In this document: one piece after another, positions 23,101-34,704 of the stretch
Position numbering within the stretch: the first letter of the stretch is position 1
How the letters are laid out: every line of letters begins with the position of its first letter
Origin: Lichina pygmaea
Lineage: Eukaryota > Ascomycota > Lichinomycetes > Lichinales > Lichinaceae
Direction: 5' to 3'
Length of the DNA stretch: 64,000 nucleotides
NCBI GenBank assembly: GCA_963422465.1
Contig: OY730169.1
Coordinates: 3,162,001 to 3,226,000, forward strand
Made by a program: the position numbers and the translations under genes
Notes under the pieces: generated by a model
The model's input: the letters and a program-made list of their open reading frames with translations, nothing else
What the model was told of the DNA's origin: nothing
Database searches by the model: none

Positions 23101-24400
23101 TGCGGCTGGTAACAGGTCTGAGCTGTGTTGTTAGTGCAGTTCCTAAATGTGAGTACTCCTGTCTTCCAGTTAACAACTGGGTTGTGCTTCTTTAGCCAAG
23201 GTATCCCCAAATAGATATCCTGAGTGGCCAACTTGACAATATCAAGGTAGATCCTTTCAGCATAGTGTCCGGTAACCATTTCCATTGGCTGCGTCTTATG
23301 GCAGACTAGCTCTGTCTGTCCATTTGCCATCACGAGCTGATAGGGCTGCTGCTTGCGTCTTCTTCCAGTGCTGAGGGTATTGTAAAGTTGTCTTGAGATG
23401 TAGTTTCCACTGGCTCCAGAGTCAACAAGTGTGTATGTCCGTACTGGCGTGTTGGTGTGTAGTGACACAGGCAATCACAGGTGCTTTGTGTTGCTAGGGG
23501 TCATGTTGTTGAGCTCCCGATGTTGCCCCTTGACAAGGGAGTTCAGTCTTTTCCTGATCGAAGTGTCTTACCACTGACTGGGCAATGGGTCCAGCCATTC
23601 CCATCAGTTCTGAGGAATCCGTTCATGAATTTGTCTTGCTGATGCTTGTCACATCCAGGCTTGAGGCAGTACTGCCAATTGTCAACGTAGCAGTTGTAGT
23701 TGTTGCCTTGCTGTAGGAACATGAGGTGTTTGTGCCAATCATGTGTGTGTCCGGGGAATGCGGTGTGTTGGTGTTTGTCCCAAAGATGGATCTCACACAC
23801 ATCCTTCTCACAATTGACCCAATGCTTGTGGCAGGTGGTGTGGTAGGGTGAATGTCCTCCGTACCTTCGTAGTTGTTCGTGGTAGGTGCAGTAGTGCTTT
23901 GTGCAAAACCTCCACTGTAGTTCGCCGTGCTGTAGATTTCGTGGGTCCATGCTGTAAGCATAGCTTCCTTGTGGTATTTCTTCTTTGATAGACATGGGTT
24001 TGTCTTGGTCCCCATCAGAGGTGGTTAAGGGCTCCTGTCCCTTGTCCTGACCTATCTGTTCTGGTAGGTCCTTGCCTCCTGATGTTGCCAGTTGGTGGGC
24101 TGCTTCCAATGTCTGATCATAGTTGTCCTATTGTTCAAGGGATAGCTGAGCCTCTCCTGGTGGGTCCTCTGGCTTGATGACATTCCAGTCTCTGTCGAGT
24201 GTATTAAGTTGCTGTCAGTGCACCTTGTTCTTTGAACAACAGTCTTTCGCCATGTGGCCTAGCTTGCCACAGGCATAGCACTTCAGTGCTTTCCTCTTTT
24301 TGTTGTTCCTTCCCTTCATGAACCTTCCCTTGTGGTGGACTGCATCCAGTTCCATGGGTGCATAGCCATATGGGTCATGTGGCGGTGCCTTGTTAGGCAG
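20172..24400 (-). pseudogene. A1 pol and distal gag region
   Basis: On the minus strand from right to left: gag zinc knuckle (CYACGKLGHMAKDC, ~24,260), a Cys/His segment with three W-x2-C-x4-C-x2-H motifs (~24,010-23,600), protease (LVDSGASGNY, ~23,420), reverse transcriptase (~22,880-22,100), RNase H (TDTSDQAVGACL, ~21,930), integrase HHCC and core (~21,450-20,700) and a chromodomain ([17 protein letters not shown], ~20,290). Chromovirus architecture. Broken in several places. Confidence 0.9.
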
Positions 24401-24998
24401 TGTTGCGGTCCGTACCGTACCGTCCTATCCGAGTATAGGATTAGGGCGAGAGGCGGAAGGTGGGTTGGTTCTTGCAGGAGAGGAGTGTCAAGGAGTGCGA
24501 AGGGGTTTGGTGGAACGTGGTGGTGGTGACACCTGATCACGGCTTTGTACAAAGGATTGTATTGAAGTAGATCTAGTTGTCTGGATCACAACATGAGTTG
24601 AAGACGATCATTCCATAAGGGAACTATCGCCAGACTATATAGTGCTGGCCTGTCAAGACGATCGAGATTGTCTTGACAGTCTTGATGTCAAGACGGGTGA
24701 GATTGTCTTGACAGTCCCACCATGTTATGCACCCTGCGTCGAGACTGGTGAGATTGTCTTGATGCTTCATGCATCATGCGTCAAGACTGGTGAGATTGTC
24801 TTGATGCTTCATGCATCATGCGTCGAGACTGGTGAGATTGTCTTGATGCTTCATGCATCATGCGTCAAGACTCCTGTGTGTGTCTCGACAGTCACGTGAC
24901 CCCTTGTTGGTTGGTCACTTGACTTCCATGGTGTCCTCTTGCCTGGCCTGCGGCCTGATTGCCTATAAATGAGTGGCTCCTATCCCTGGGTCGTAACA
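24401..24998 (-). repeat. A2 LTR (3' LTR)
   Basis: 598 bp. The outer parts match the A1 LTR, but the middle is replaced by tandem units of about 45 bp (TCAAGAC...GTCTTGA), several with perfect 9-bp stems (for example 24651-24659 with 24670-24678). TTGAAGAC, whose complement is the 5' part of the RNA, is kept. Confidence 0.9.
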
Positions 24999-25042
24999 CT
25001 ACCCTCCTCTCCTTCATTCATCATCCCGATGAATTCTTGAGT

Positions 25043-25540
25043 ATGTCTGCAAAATCACGTGCCTCTGCTTACCGAAACCAACTGGCAGCCCAGATCTGTG
25101 ATCATAACTTTGTGTCACTTGCTCTGTGTGACTTCTGTGTTTTGAACCACAAGCCCTGCTTCCAAATGTCTGACGACAACGATAAGTTGAAGTGTGCTGA
25201 GTGCACTTGTCAGGGAAAGTCCTGTGTGTCACTTTCTTGGGAGTTGCTGAACATGACTCAGGATAACCTTCGCAAGGATTTGGCTGTCGATAAGGCTAAG
25301 CGGGATGCTCTTGTCAAGCAGCTTGCCGAGCTGCAGGCTCGTGTGTCCCAAAAGCGAAAGGTTCTTGAGGGTGCTGAGGGTTGAGCAAAGAAGAAGCTCC
25401 AGTGCCTTGTTGCTGAAATAGAGGCGGATGGTGAAGACTTGTCAGCGACAGTCATTGATGTGTCCGTGCTGCAGGCTGAGCTGTTCAGTCCTGCTCCTGC
25501 CAGAACTGCTGCAGGAGGAGCTGGCAGTTCGCGAGGTTCC
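25043..25540 (+). pseudogene. antisense accessory ORF of A2
   Basis: Homologue of the A1 antisense ORF at the same place and orientation, ATG at 25043, 44 bp inside the LTR. It keeps C-x2-C-x6-C-x11-C-x2-C-x6-C and the coiled-coil-like helix, with clear but diverged sequence. Broken near its end region. Confidence 0.75.
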
Positions 25541-25544
25541 TGAG

Positions 25545-28500
25545 TGGCTCCCAGGTATTTTCCGAGTCTGGGTAGTCTTTCCACTTGACAAGGTATCACT
25601 GACCTTTTCTCTTCAGGATCTGTTCGGCCTTGAATTCCTGTTCTTCCTCTGGTTGGTAATGAAATGTTTCCTGCAAGGGTGTGCTCTGGTCGGCTAATTC
25701 GATCATTGAGATGTGAAAGTTTGGGTGTACCCGAGTGTCTCTCGGTAGTCGCAGTCTGACGTTGACTGGTCCAGTTTTTTCTTTGACTGAAAATGGTCTG
25801 ACCTTGACATGGTCCAGTTTCTTTGTTCTTGGTTTCTTCGTTTTCCAATTTCTTGTGAGGAGGTAGACTTTATCCCCCTTCTTTAGCTGAGGTGCTATTT
25901 TCGATTTCTTGTCTATTTGATGTTGCATTCTTTCTGAGGTCTCTTGAAGGTAGTGCCTCATCATCGTGTGTGTTTGTCGTAGGAGCTTGTCGTGTTGGAG
26001 TGCTTTCTCCGTGTTTGGTGAAGCTCTGCTTGGCATCCTGATGTTCACATGTTGTCCAAAATTGGCAAAAAATGGTGATTCCTTTGTTGAGTCTGATCTG
26101 TGCTGGTTGATTGCCAGCTGTGCCACTGGTAATAACTGTGCCCAATTGCTGTGGGTCTTGTTGATGTAATGCTGTAAGTAAGTCTCCAGGACTTGGTTCA
26201 CTCGCTCTGTCTGGCTGTCAGTTTGTGGATGATAGGCCGTAGACATTTTGGGTTTTGTTCCCATGGCTGCACTGATTGTCTTCCAGTAGTTGGATGTGAA
26301 GAGTTTATCTCTGTCTGTAATGATCATGATCAGAACTCCGTGGTCTCTGACCAATCTGTCCAGTAAGAGGTGTCCCAACTGTTCTGCTGTGTGGGTTTCC
26401 TTGAATAGTACCACTATTAGATATTTTGTGAATCTGTCCACTATCACCATAATCAAGTCGTAGGTGATTCCTGTGACTGGGTCTTTGGACTTGGGTAGCT
26501 TTGTGATGAAGTCCATTGACATGTCTTCCCACGGGCCTTTCAGTATCGTGTTCAGGTGTCCTTCTCCATATAGCTTATGTCTTCCATGTTTGTTTTTCTG
26601 GCATAGTAGACACTTGCTGATGTAGTTTGTGACATGTTGTCAGAGGTTAATGACATTGTTCCCTGCCTGTTGGATAAGGTCTGTGGTCTTGGAGATTCCT
26701 GGGTGACTGTGTGCTGGGTTATCATGGTAGTTCCTTATTAGTTCTTCAGTGTCTTCTGCCATGAGCTCGTTGATCTGTGGTTGAGGCACCAGGTTTCCTT
26801 GCTAGTCCTGCTGTAAGATTGTTCCTTGGTGTTCATCATCTTCCATGTGGTCTTTTCGTCGGCTTAGTGCGTCTGCTCTCCTATTGTCTTGTCCAGGGGT
26901 GTACAAGATCTTGAACTTGTGTTGCCCTAGGAGTTCAGCCTATCTGACTTGCTGTCTGTTCAGCTTCTTGGTTGTCGTGAACGTTGTCAGATTCTTGTGG
27001 TCTGTGAGAATGGTGAGTTCGGAACTGCTTTCCGCGTACACTCTCCAGTGTTCGAGTGCGTTGACAACTGCCAGTAGCTCTTTATTGTGGATATCATAGT
27101 TTCGTTCCGCTTGTGTCATTTTTCGTGAGTAGTAGGCAACTGGGTGCCACTTGCCGTCTGCCTGTTGGCATAGACATGCTCCCACTGCCTGATCTGAAGC
27201 GTCCGTCTTGATTCGCGTCAGTTGGCCTGTCTTGAAGTTGAGGAGAACTGGTTCCTTGGCGCAAGCGTCCTTGAGCTGTTGGAATGCTTTTTGTTATCTC
27301 TCCGTCCACCGGTACTCCACATCCTTCTTCGTGAGTTCTGTCAGTGGTGTTGCCATCTGTGAGTAGTTCTTGATGAACTGTCAGTTGAAGTTGGCAAATC
27401 CTAGGAAGGCTTGTACTTCCTTAACTGATGTCAGTGTTGGCCATTGCTGAATCACTTTGATTTTCTCAGGGTCAATCTTGATCCCTTCAATCCCTATGAT
27501 GTATCCGAGGAATTCAACTTCCGGTTTGTTGAACTCGCATTTCTTTAGGTTGAGCTTGAGCCCTGCCTCTTGTAGACATCGTAGAACATCCTTCACATGT
27601 TTGGTATGTTCTTGTTGCGTGTTCGAGTAGACAAGAATGTTGTCCAGGTAGGTGATAGCTGTTTGGTCCAGGTGTGCTCTGATGACGTTGTTGATCAATG
27701 CTTGACATGTTGCTGGTGCGTTTGTGAGTCCGAATGGCATAACCAGATACTCGTAGTGTCTGTATCAGGTTCTGAAGGCTGTCTTCCATTCTTCTCCTTT
27801 TTTCATGCGTATCAGGTTGTATGCTTCTTTCAAGTCCAGCTTGGTAAAGATTGTAGCTTGGCTGATCCTGTCTCGCAATTTGTTCGCATTTGGCAGCGGA
27901 TATTGATTCTTGATGGTAATGTTGTTGAGTTTCCTGTAATCCACACAAAGTCGAAGACTTCCGTCTTTCTTTGGTGCAAATAGTATCGGGTATCCTGCTG
28001 GCGATTGAGATTCTCGAATGAAACCCTTTTTCAGGTTTTCCTCCAGGTACTCGCGAAGTACTTGGAGCTCTTTCTCTGATAACTGGTAAATTGGTCCAAA
28101 TTCTGGCTCTGTCCCTGGTTGCAACTTGATCTCATGATCCCAAGGTTGGTGCTTAGGCAACACTGCTGTTGTTGTCTCTTCCTGAAAGAGGTTATCATAC
28201 CCAGGTCAGTACTCTTCAGAGATCTCCAGAGGGTTAACAACTTCCTCTCTCTTCATCTCTGACTGTTTGGCCACCTGGTTCCGGGGTGTGCCTGTCAAGG
28301 CAGACCTCTTCTCTTGAGAGTCGTCCTTTCTGTCAGTGAGGTTCCACTGAGAACTCCTTCCCTCATCTGTCCATGCCTTCTGCGGCTGGTAACAGGTCTG
28401 AGCTGTGTTGTTAGTGCAGTTCCTAAACGTGAGTACTCCTGTCTTCCAGTTAACAACTGGGTTGTGCTTCTTTAGCCAAGGCATCCCCAAATAGATATCC

Positions 28501-28790
28501 TGAGTGGCCAACTTGACAATATCAAGGTGGATCCTTTCAGCATGGTGTCCGGTAACTATTTCCATTGGCTGCGTCTTATGGCAGACTAGCTCTGTCTGTC
28601 CATTTGCTATCGCGAGCTGATAGGGCTGCTGCTTGCGTCTTCTTCCAGTGCCAAGGGTGTTGTAAAGTTGTCTTGAAATGTAGTTTCCACTGGCTCCAGA
28701 GTCAACAAGTGTGTATGTCTGTACTGGCGTGTTGGCGTGTAGTGACACAGGCAATCGCAGGTGCTTTGTGTTGCTAGGGGTCATGTTGTT
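25545..28790 (-). pseudogene. A2 pol region
   Basis: From right to left: protease (LVDSGASGNY, ~28,710), reverse transcriptase (~28,165-27,385; TYLDN segment near 27,640), RNase H (~27,290-26,940), integrase HHCC and core (~26,770-25,900; DFITKLPKSKDP near 26,510) and a chromodomain (~25,690-25,560). Very similar to the A1 copy. Broken. Confidence 0.9.
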
Positions 28791-30322
28791 GAGCTCCCGA
28801 TGTTGCCCCTTGACAAGGGAGTTCAGTCTTTTCCTGATTGAAGTGTCTTTCCACTGACTGGGCAATAGGTCCAGCCATTCCCATCAGTCCTGAGGAATCC
28901 GTTCATGAATTTGTCTTGCTGATGCTTGTCACATCCAGGCTTGAGGCAGTACTGCCAATTGTTGACATAGCAGTTGTAGTTGTTGCCTTGCTGTAGGAAT
29001 ATGAGGTGTTTGTGCCAATCATGTGTGTGCCCGGGGAATGCAGTGTGTTGGTGTTTGTCCCAAAGGTGGATCTCACACACATCCTTCTCGCAATTGACCC
29101 AATGTTTGTGGCAGGTGGCGTGGTAGGGTGAATGTCCTCCGTACCTTCGTAGTTGTTCGTGGTAGGTGCAGTAGTGCTTCGTGCAAAACCTCCACTGTAG
29201 TTCGCCATGCCGTAGATTTCGTGGGTCCATGCTGTAAGCATAGCTTCCTTGTGGTATTTCTTCTTTGATAGACGCGGGTTTGTCTCGGTCCCCATCAGAG
29301 GTGGTTAAGGGCTCCTGTCCCTTGTCCTGACCTGTTAGTTCTGGTAGGTCCTTGCCTCCTGATGTTGCCAGTTGGTGGGCTGCTTCCAATGTCTGATCGT
29401 AGTTGTCCTATTGTTCAAGGGATAGCTGAGCCTCTCCTGGTGGGTCCTCTGGCTTGATGACATTCCAGTCTCTGTCAAGTGTATTAAGTTGCTGTCAGTG
29501 CACCTTGTTCTTTGAACAACAGTCTTTCACCATGTGGCCTAGCTTGCCACAGGCATAGCACTTCAGTGCTTTCCCCTTTTTGTTGTTCCTTCCCTTTGTG
29601 AACCTTCCCTTGTGGTGGACTGCATCCAATTCCATGGGTGCATAGCCATATAGATCATGTGGTGGTGTCTTGTTAGGCAGCTTGTAGTGGTTGCTCACAT
29701 GCCATGCGGGGTGGCTGTATCCTCCGTCGTGGCGTTTCTCCATCGCTCGCTTGAATAGTTTGTTATCAATGTTGATTGCTTGTGCGATGAGTTCGTCCAG
29801 TGTGTTGACTGCTCGTCCGTCGAAGGTGATTTCATCCTTCATGTTTTCCTTGAGTCCACGTCAGTACATGACCATCAGGGTGTCGTTGTCCCAGTCAGTC
29901 AGTACTGAGTATTGTTTGAACTGCGTGGTGTACTCTGTGGCTGAGCGTTGTTGTTTGATGTGCTGGATCATTCGTATAGCCACTTTATCTTTGTTAGATA
30001 GTCCAAGGATCCTTTTGATCTCATCCTTGAATCACATCCATTTTGTCATCCATTCTGTTGTGCTGTCGTGGTCTCTGTTCCCTGAGAGGTGTTTGTTGAC
30101 GTAGGGTTTGATCCATCGATAAGCATTGCCTCTCATGTAAGTGGTTGCAAAGAGGGGCCACTTTTCCTTAGGCAGCTTCATCTCTGGTTGGAATTGAAAG
30201 TAGACTTGGAGTTGCATGAGCCAGTCGTCGACCTTGTTTCTTTCACCATAGAACAGGTCTGGCTTGGCGACACTAATCTTTCCATCTGGGAAGTTGGGGT
30301 TGGTTGCTCCTGAGGTACTCAT
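28791..30322 (-). pseudogene. A2/A1 gag region with Cys/His linker
   Basis: Gag starts MSTSGATNPNFPDGKI at 30322, only 18 bp from the LTR. A capsid-like domain (DWLMQLQVYFQF...TTYMRGNAYRWI) is followed by the knuckle CYACGKLGHMVKDCC near 29,550. The linker at ~29,300-28,880 has three W-x2-C-x4-C-x2-H motifs (WRFCTKHYCTYH, WVNCEKDVCEIH, WQYCLKPGCDKH). Broken. Confidence 0.88.
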
Positions 30323-30340
30323 CCTTGAGGGTCTTCAAAG

Positions 30341-30877
30341 TGTTGCGGTCTGTACCGTACTGTCCTATCCGAGTATAGGATTAGGGTGAGAGGTGGAAGG
30401 CGGGTTGGTTCTTGCAGGAGAGGAGTGTCAAGGAGTGTGAAGGGGTTTGGTGGAACATGGTGGTGGTGACACCTGATCAACAGCTTTGTACAAAAGGATT
30501 GTATTGAAGTAGATCTAGTTGTCTGGATCACAACATGAGTTGAAGATGATTGTTCTATAGGGGAACTATCGCCAGACTATATAGTGCCCAGTTCGTGAGC
30601 AGAGTGAGCTCTGCTCACTTTGCTCACTTTTCATGCACGCTGCAGTGAGCTGGGTGAGCTCTGCTCACTTTGCTCACTTTTCATACACGCTGCGGCAAGC
30701 TGGGTGAGCTCTGCTCACTTTGCTCACTTTTCATGCATGCTGCGGCGAGCACCCCCTGGTTTGTCTCGCCGGTCACGTGACCGGTTCCCGTGTCACGCTG
30801 TCTGGTACTTCTGTCCAGTATCCTGTCTGCTGCTTTCTGTGAGTATATAAAGACTGTGTTCCTCCTGGGTCGTAACA
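30341..30877 (-). repeat. A1 5' LTR (right)
   Basis: 537 bp, same GCTCAC-hairpin subtype as 19126-19719 with fewer units. The primer site TTGAAGAC (minus strand of 30331-30338) follows two bases inside the element and is complementary to the GTCTTCAA segment expected near the RNA 5' end. Differences from the left LTR are nearly all transitions at CpG. Confidence 0.92.
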
Positions 30878-30882
30878 TGTAC

Positions 30883-33700
30883 CACGCAAGATGCTGTGGG
30901 CAAGACTCAGGCACTGCAGTTGCCAAGTGAGTATAAAGAATACCAGGAGATGTTCGAAGAAACAGTGATTGTGACACTACCAGAACATCAGGAGTGGGAC
31001 TACAAGATTCCACTGGAAGATGGAAAAAAACCCACACATAGCTCTATCTATACTCTGTCAGCAAAAGAGCTTGAGGTCCTGAGAGATTACCTGGACAAGA
31101 ACCTAGCGAAAAGGTTCATAAGATCTTCAACATCACCAGCTGGATACCTGATATTGTTTATGCCAAAGAAAGATAGCAAACTTTGACTGTGTGTTGATTA
31201 TTGGCAGCTAAATGTGATCACAGTGAAAAATCACTACCCACTGCCATTGATATCAGAAATCCAAGACTGGATCCAAGAAGCCAAATAGTTTACCAAGTTT
31301 GATATTCAAGGCACTTTCAACCTGGTTAGGATGAAAGATAGCGAGGAATAGAAAACAGCTTTTTGTACAAGGTATGGGCACTACAAGTATACTGTGATGC
31401 TATTCAGTCTTACGAATACACTGGCAACATTCCAATCACTTATTAACACTGTCCTCTGATAATACCTGGATATATTTGTCACTGCTTACATCGATGATGT
31501 CTTGATATACACTAATGGAACCTTGGAGAAGTATAAACAGCATGTCAAAAAGATTCTACATGTGCTCCAGAAAGCAGGCATGAGGTTACACTTTGATAAA
31601 AGTGTTTTCCACACAAAGGAAGTGGAATATTTGGGGTTGATCCTGACAACAGAAGGAATCTGAATAGACAACACAAAAACTATAGTAGTGCAAGACTGGC
31701 CAACACCCAAAAACCTCAGAGAAGTACAATCCTTTTTGGGATTTGCAAACTTCTACTGACAATTCATCAAGGACTACTCAAGAACAGCAGCAGTCTTGAC
31801 AGAGTTAACCAGAAAGGAGGAACCTTTCAGGTGGGGGGAGAGCCAACAAGCAGTCTTCCAGGAGTTGAAGAATAAATTCATCTCCACACCTATTTTGGCA
31901 TCATTTGATTCTGAGAAGAGGATCATTCTGGAGACTGATGCCTCAGACCAAGCATTGGGATCCTGCTTGTGTCAACCAGACGCTGACAATTGCTTACACC
32001 CTGTCATGTATTGATCAAGAAAGTTCTCTGGCCCAGAACTGAAGTATGATATTCATAACAAAAAGCTGTTAGCAATTGTCAACACATTCCAAGAATAGAG
32101 GCCTTACTTGGAGAGGGCAAAATACATGGTAGACATGTACTCAGACCACAAAAACTTAGCTTACTTCACAACAACAAAGAAGCTAAACTGATAACAAGTT
32201 CAATGGGCAGAGTTGTTAGTATCATACAACTTTCAAATCCTCTACTGGAAGAGCACTGAAAATGCCTGAGCGGACACACTCAGCAGACGACCAGACCTGA
32301 TGGACAAGAAAACAACAGAGGAACACCCAATCCTAGCGACAAAAAAACAAACCTTGGTCTACACCCAACCCCAACTGGCAACAACTGAAACAAAGAGTCC
32401 ACTCCTTACTCTTGGCCACAAGATAGTAAACAAAAAGGAAATTGTGCCAGAAGAAGCACAAGAGGAGGTGATCTGAAGGCACCATGACAGGCCTTTGCAC
32501 AGACACTCTGGGTGAGATAAAACCTTGGAGAAAATCCAAAGGAACTACCACTTTGACAGAATAAAGTGCAAGGTGATGGAGTTTATTCACAACTGTGAAC
32601 AGTGTGCAAAGAACAAACCATCAAGACATAAGCCCTATGGGCAGGCACAGCAAATAGACCTACCTGAGGCACTATAGGAAACTATCATGATGGATTTTGT
32701 GGTCAAGTTGCCAAAGTCAACAGACTCAGCAACAAAGGTGGTATACAACAGTATTCTGGTAGTTGTTGATACACTCACTAAATACACTCACCTGGTCCCA
32801 TGGAAGAAGTCAGGAACTGCAAGCAAACTTGCAAGTGTCCTACTCAGAAAGCTGGTAAGCTATCAAGAGCTACCAAAAACAATCATCTCAGATCAAGACA
32901 AACTCTTCACCTTGAAATTCTGGAACATGTAGACAAGGCAACTTGGCATTGACACAAGGATGTTAACAGCCTACCACCCACAAACTGATAGACAAACTGA
33001 GCAAACAAACCAGATGATGGAGCAGTATCTACAACATTACATCAACCACCAGCAGGATGACTGGGTGGAACTGCTACCTATAGCCCAGTTTGCGTACAAT
33101 GACCAGCAACACAGCGTGACAGGGACAACACTATTCTTTGTGAACTACAGAAGAAACCCCCAATGGCAGGCAACAGCAGGAGGCAATGTTGTTGACATTA
33201 ACAAACTTGCTGCTATGCACAAGATAATGAAAACAACAATTGACTGTGCCCAGAACACCACTGCCCGCTGACTACATGACAAATGGTTGAAGAGACCAAC
33301 CCTGAAGAGGGAGGATAAGGTTTACCTATCAACAAAAAACCTGCGCTCAAAGTGACTGAGCAAAAAGCTGGATCATGTACAAATCAGACTATTCGAAATC
33401 AAGAAGTGCACTGGGAAAGTCAACTATCAACTGAGACTACCACAAAAAGCAAGGATACACCAAGTATTCCATGTCTCACTGTTGGAACCAGCACCCAGTG
33501 ATGCAGAGATCAAGACAGAATAGAACTTTGAGGACAACAAAGAAGAGTATGATGTTGAAAAGATCCTGGATAGTCAAAGGAACAGACAGAAAACTGAGTA
33601 CCTGGTGAAGTGGTTAGGATTTGACAAAGAGGAGAATTTGTGGGAACCAACTGAGAACTTCAGCCCTGTGATGAACCAGAAGCTGGTGGATTACCACTGA
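30883..33700 (+). pseudogene. B1 pol region (after A1)
   Basis: Reverse transcriptase (~30,950-31,700; TAYIDDVLIY near 31,490), RNase H (LETDASDQALGSCL, ~31,930), integrase HHCC (~32,490-32,620) and core (DFVVKLPKSTD, ~32,690; AYHPQTDRQTE, ~32,965) and a chromodomain (YLVKWLGF...WEPTENF, ~33,600-33,660). Many breaks. Confidence 0.9.
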
Positions 33701-34232
33701 GCAAACCCGCAGCAACCAGGTCTGACTGGGACAACAGCTCAAGAGAAGCCAAAGTCTCTGAAGAGAAGATGTCCTCAAAAGACAGCAGAGCAGCAGCCTG
33801 ACTGGCCTCCTGTTCACAAATAATGTGGAGAGTCTCTTGTTCTTGAGCATCAAGGGACTCTTGATCCTTGATGGCTGACAGCTTATGTTGGATAGCATCA
33901 GCCTTCTTCTGTGAGAGATAACCCAGCTGCCGGTGGAGACAGATCTGCTGGGGAAGCAACTTTGATAATTAATCATCAGTCTTCCGCAGCTGAGCTTTGA
34001 GCTGCTCACACTTAAGTTCCATCTTCTTCTATTCTGATTCTGAGAGATGAAGGTTGCAGCAACAACCCTTCATGATGTACTGACTACAGGAAGTTGATGT
34101 GGAACTAACAACACACTTAGTGTGGTCATGATGACAAGCACTGCATGCAATTTTTGATTCCTTGCCTATTTTGCCAATGTGACAAGAGAGAGAACTGCGA
34201 CAACAAGTACAAGTTGTCTGATCTCGGTTCAT
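33660..34232 (-). pseudogene. antisense accessory ORF of B1
   Basis: Opposite strand to B1 pol, starting 60 bp inside the 3' LTR and overlapping the end of pol by about 40 bp. It encodes the Cys-rich N-terminus and coiled-coil-like helix seen better in C1 (55413-55943). Broken. Confidence 0.75.
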
Positions 34233-34291
34233 GACAAAAAAAAAGTAGGAAGAAAGGATCTGGGGACAGAACTCTTGGAGGGAGAGGATAG

Positions 34292-34704
34292 TGTTAAGGC
34301 CTAGGCTGGAACAGCCTAGGTAAGTGAGGGAGGTGTGTTAGTCATACAGAACAACATCTGACCAACCAGTGGACAAGCAGGAGCTAAGCGAGGAGCTTGA
34401 CTGGTGGACAAGCAGGAGCTAAGCGAGGAGCTTGACTGGTGGACAAGCAGGAGCTAAGCAAGAAGCTTGACCACGCAAAAGAATGATACCTCTCAAGGAA
34501 GACCCCCCCTCTCAGGCATCTGTATAAAGACTACCCCAAAAGCCCAGAGGGATTACCTCTCCAGGCTGAACACATTGTATAAGACTAATAGTACAGAGAG
34601 AGTTACCTACCTGTCTATTTATCTATCAAGTCCCTGTCCAGAATCCACCCTGCGAAGCAACAGACTGTACCAGTTTCTGTGTGAACCCGGCCTGGCCTTT
34701 AACA
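34292..34704 (+). repeat. B1 3' LTR
   Basis: 413 bp, preceded by a purine tract (GGAGGGAGAGGATAG) and followed by the duplication AGACC. Compared with the 5' LTR it has lost most CpGs by transition. Confidence 0.95.

Larger units (their letters stand above)
24401..30340 (-). mobile_element. A2: second A-lineage chromovirus nested in A1 gag
   Basis: The LTR at 24401-24998 is of a different subtype from the A1 LTRs: the hairpin units are TGTCAAGAC / GTCTTGACA. It sits directly in A1 gag. Its internal region (antisense ORF, chromodomain, integrase, RNase H, reverse transcriptase, protease, gag) runs on the minus strand to the A1 5' LTR at 30,341. No second LTR of the A2 subtype is present. The simplest reading is insertion into A1 gag followed by recombination in gag that joined A2 to the remainder of A1. 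Broken, several breaks. Confidence 0.75.
19126..30877 (-). mobile_element. A1: Ty3/gypsy chromovirus fossil, containing A2
   Basis: Inserted in B1 with duplication TGTAC (19121-19125 and 30878-30882), reading on the minus strand. Its LTRs (19126-19719 and 30341-30877) are the same subtype, carrying GCTCAC hairpin repeats, and differ mainly by transitions at CpG and by repeat number. The internal part left of 24,401 runs from the antisense ORF and chromodomain back to gag. At 24,401 the LTR of A2 abuts gag. The last internal stretch before 30,341 is shared by A1 and A2 after probable recombination. Broken, many breaks. Younger than B1. Confidence 0.88.
16544..34704 (+). mobile_element. B1: Ty3/gypsy chromovirus fossil, interrupted by A1
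   Basis: LTR retrotransposon inserted in LINE-1 with duplication AGACC (16539-16543 and 34705-34709). Both LTRs are 413 bp, and start TGTTAAGG and end TTTAACA. Without A1 it is about 6.4 kb. Order: 5' LTR, primer site, gag with a zinc knuckle, W-C-C-H motif segment, protease, [A1], reverse transcriptase, RNase H, integrase, chromodomain, antisense ORF, purine tract, 3' LTR. It is clearly broken, with dozens of breaks and strong CpG loss, so it is old but younger than LINE-1. Confidence 0.93.

Noticed and set aside
24640-24860. CRISPR-like repeat array
   Set aside because: The spaced repeats are tandem hairpin units inside an LTR, without spacers, in a fungal genome.
19126-30877. Simple tandem of two A elements by unequal crossing over
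   Set aside because: The centre LTR belongs to a different subtype and joins gag rather than a primer site, which unequal exchange between LTRs would not produce.
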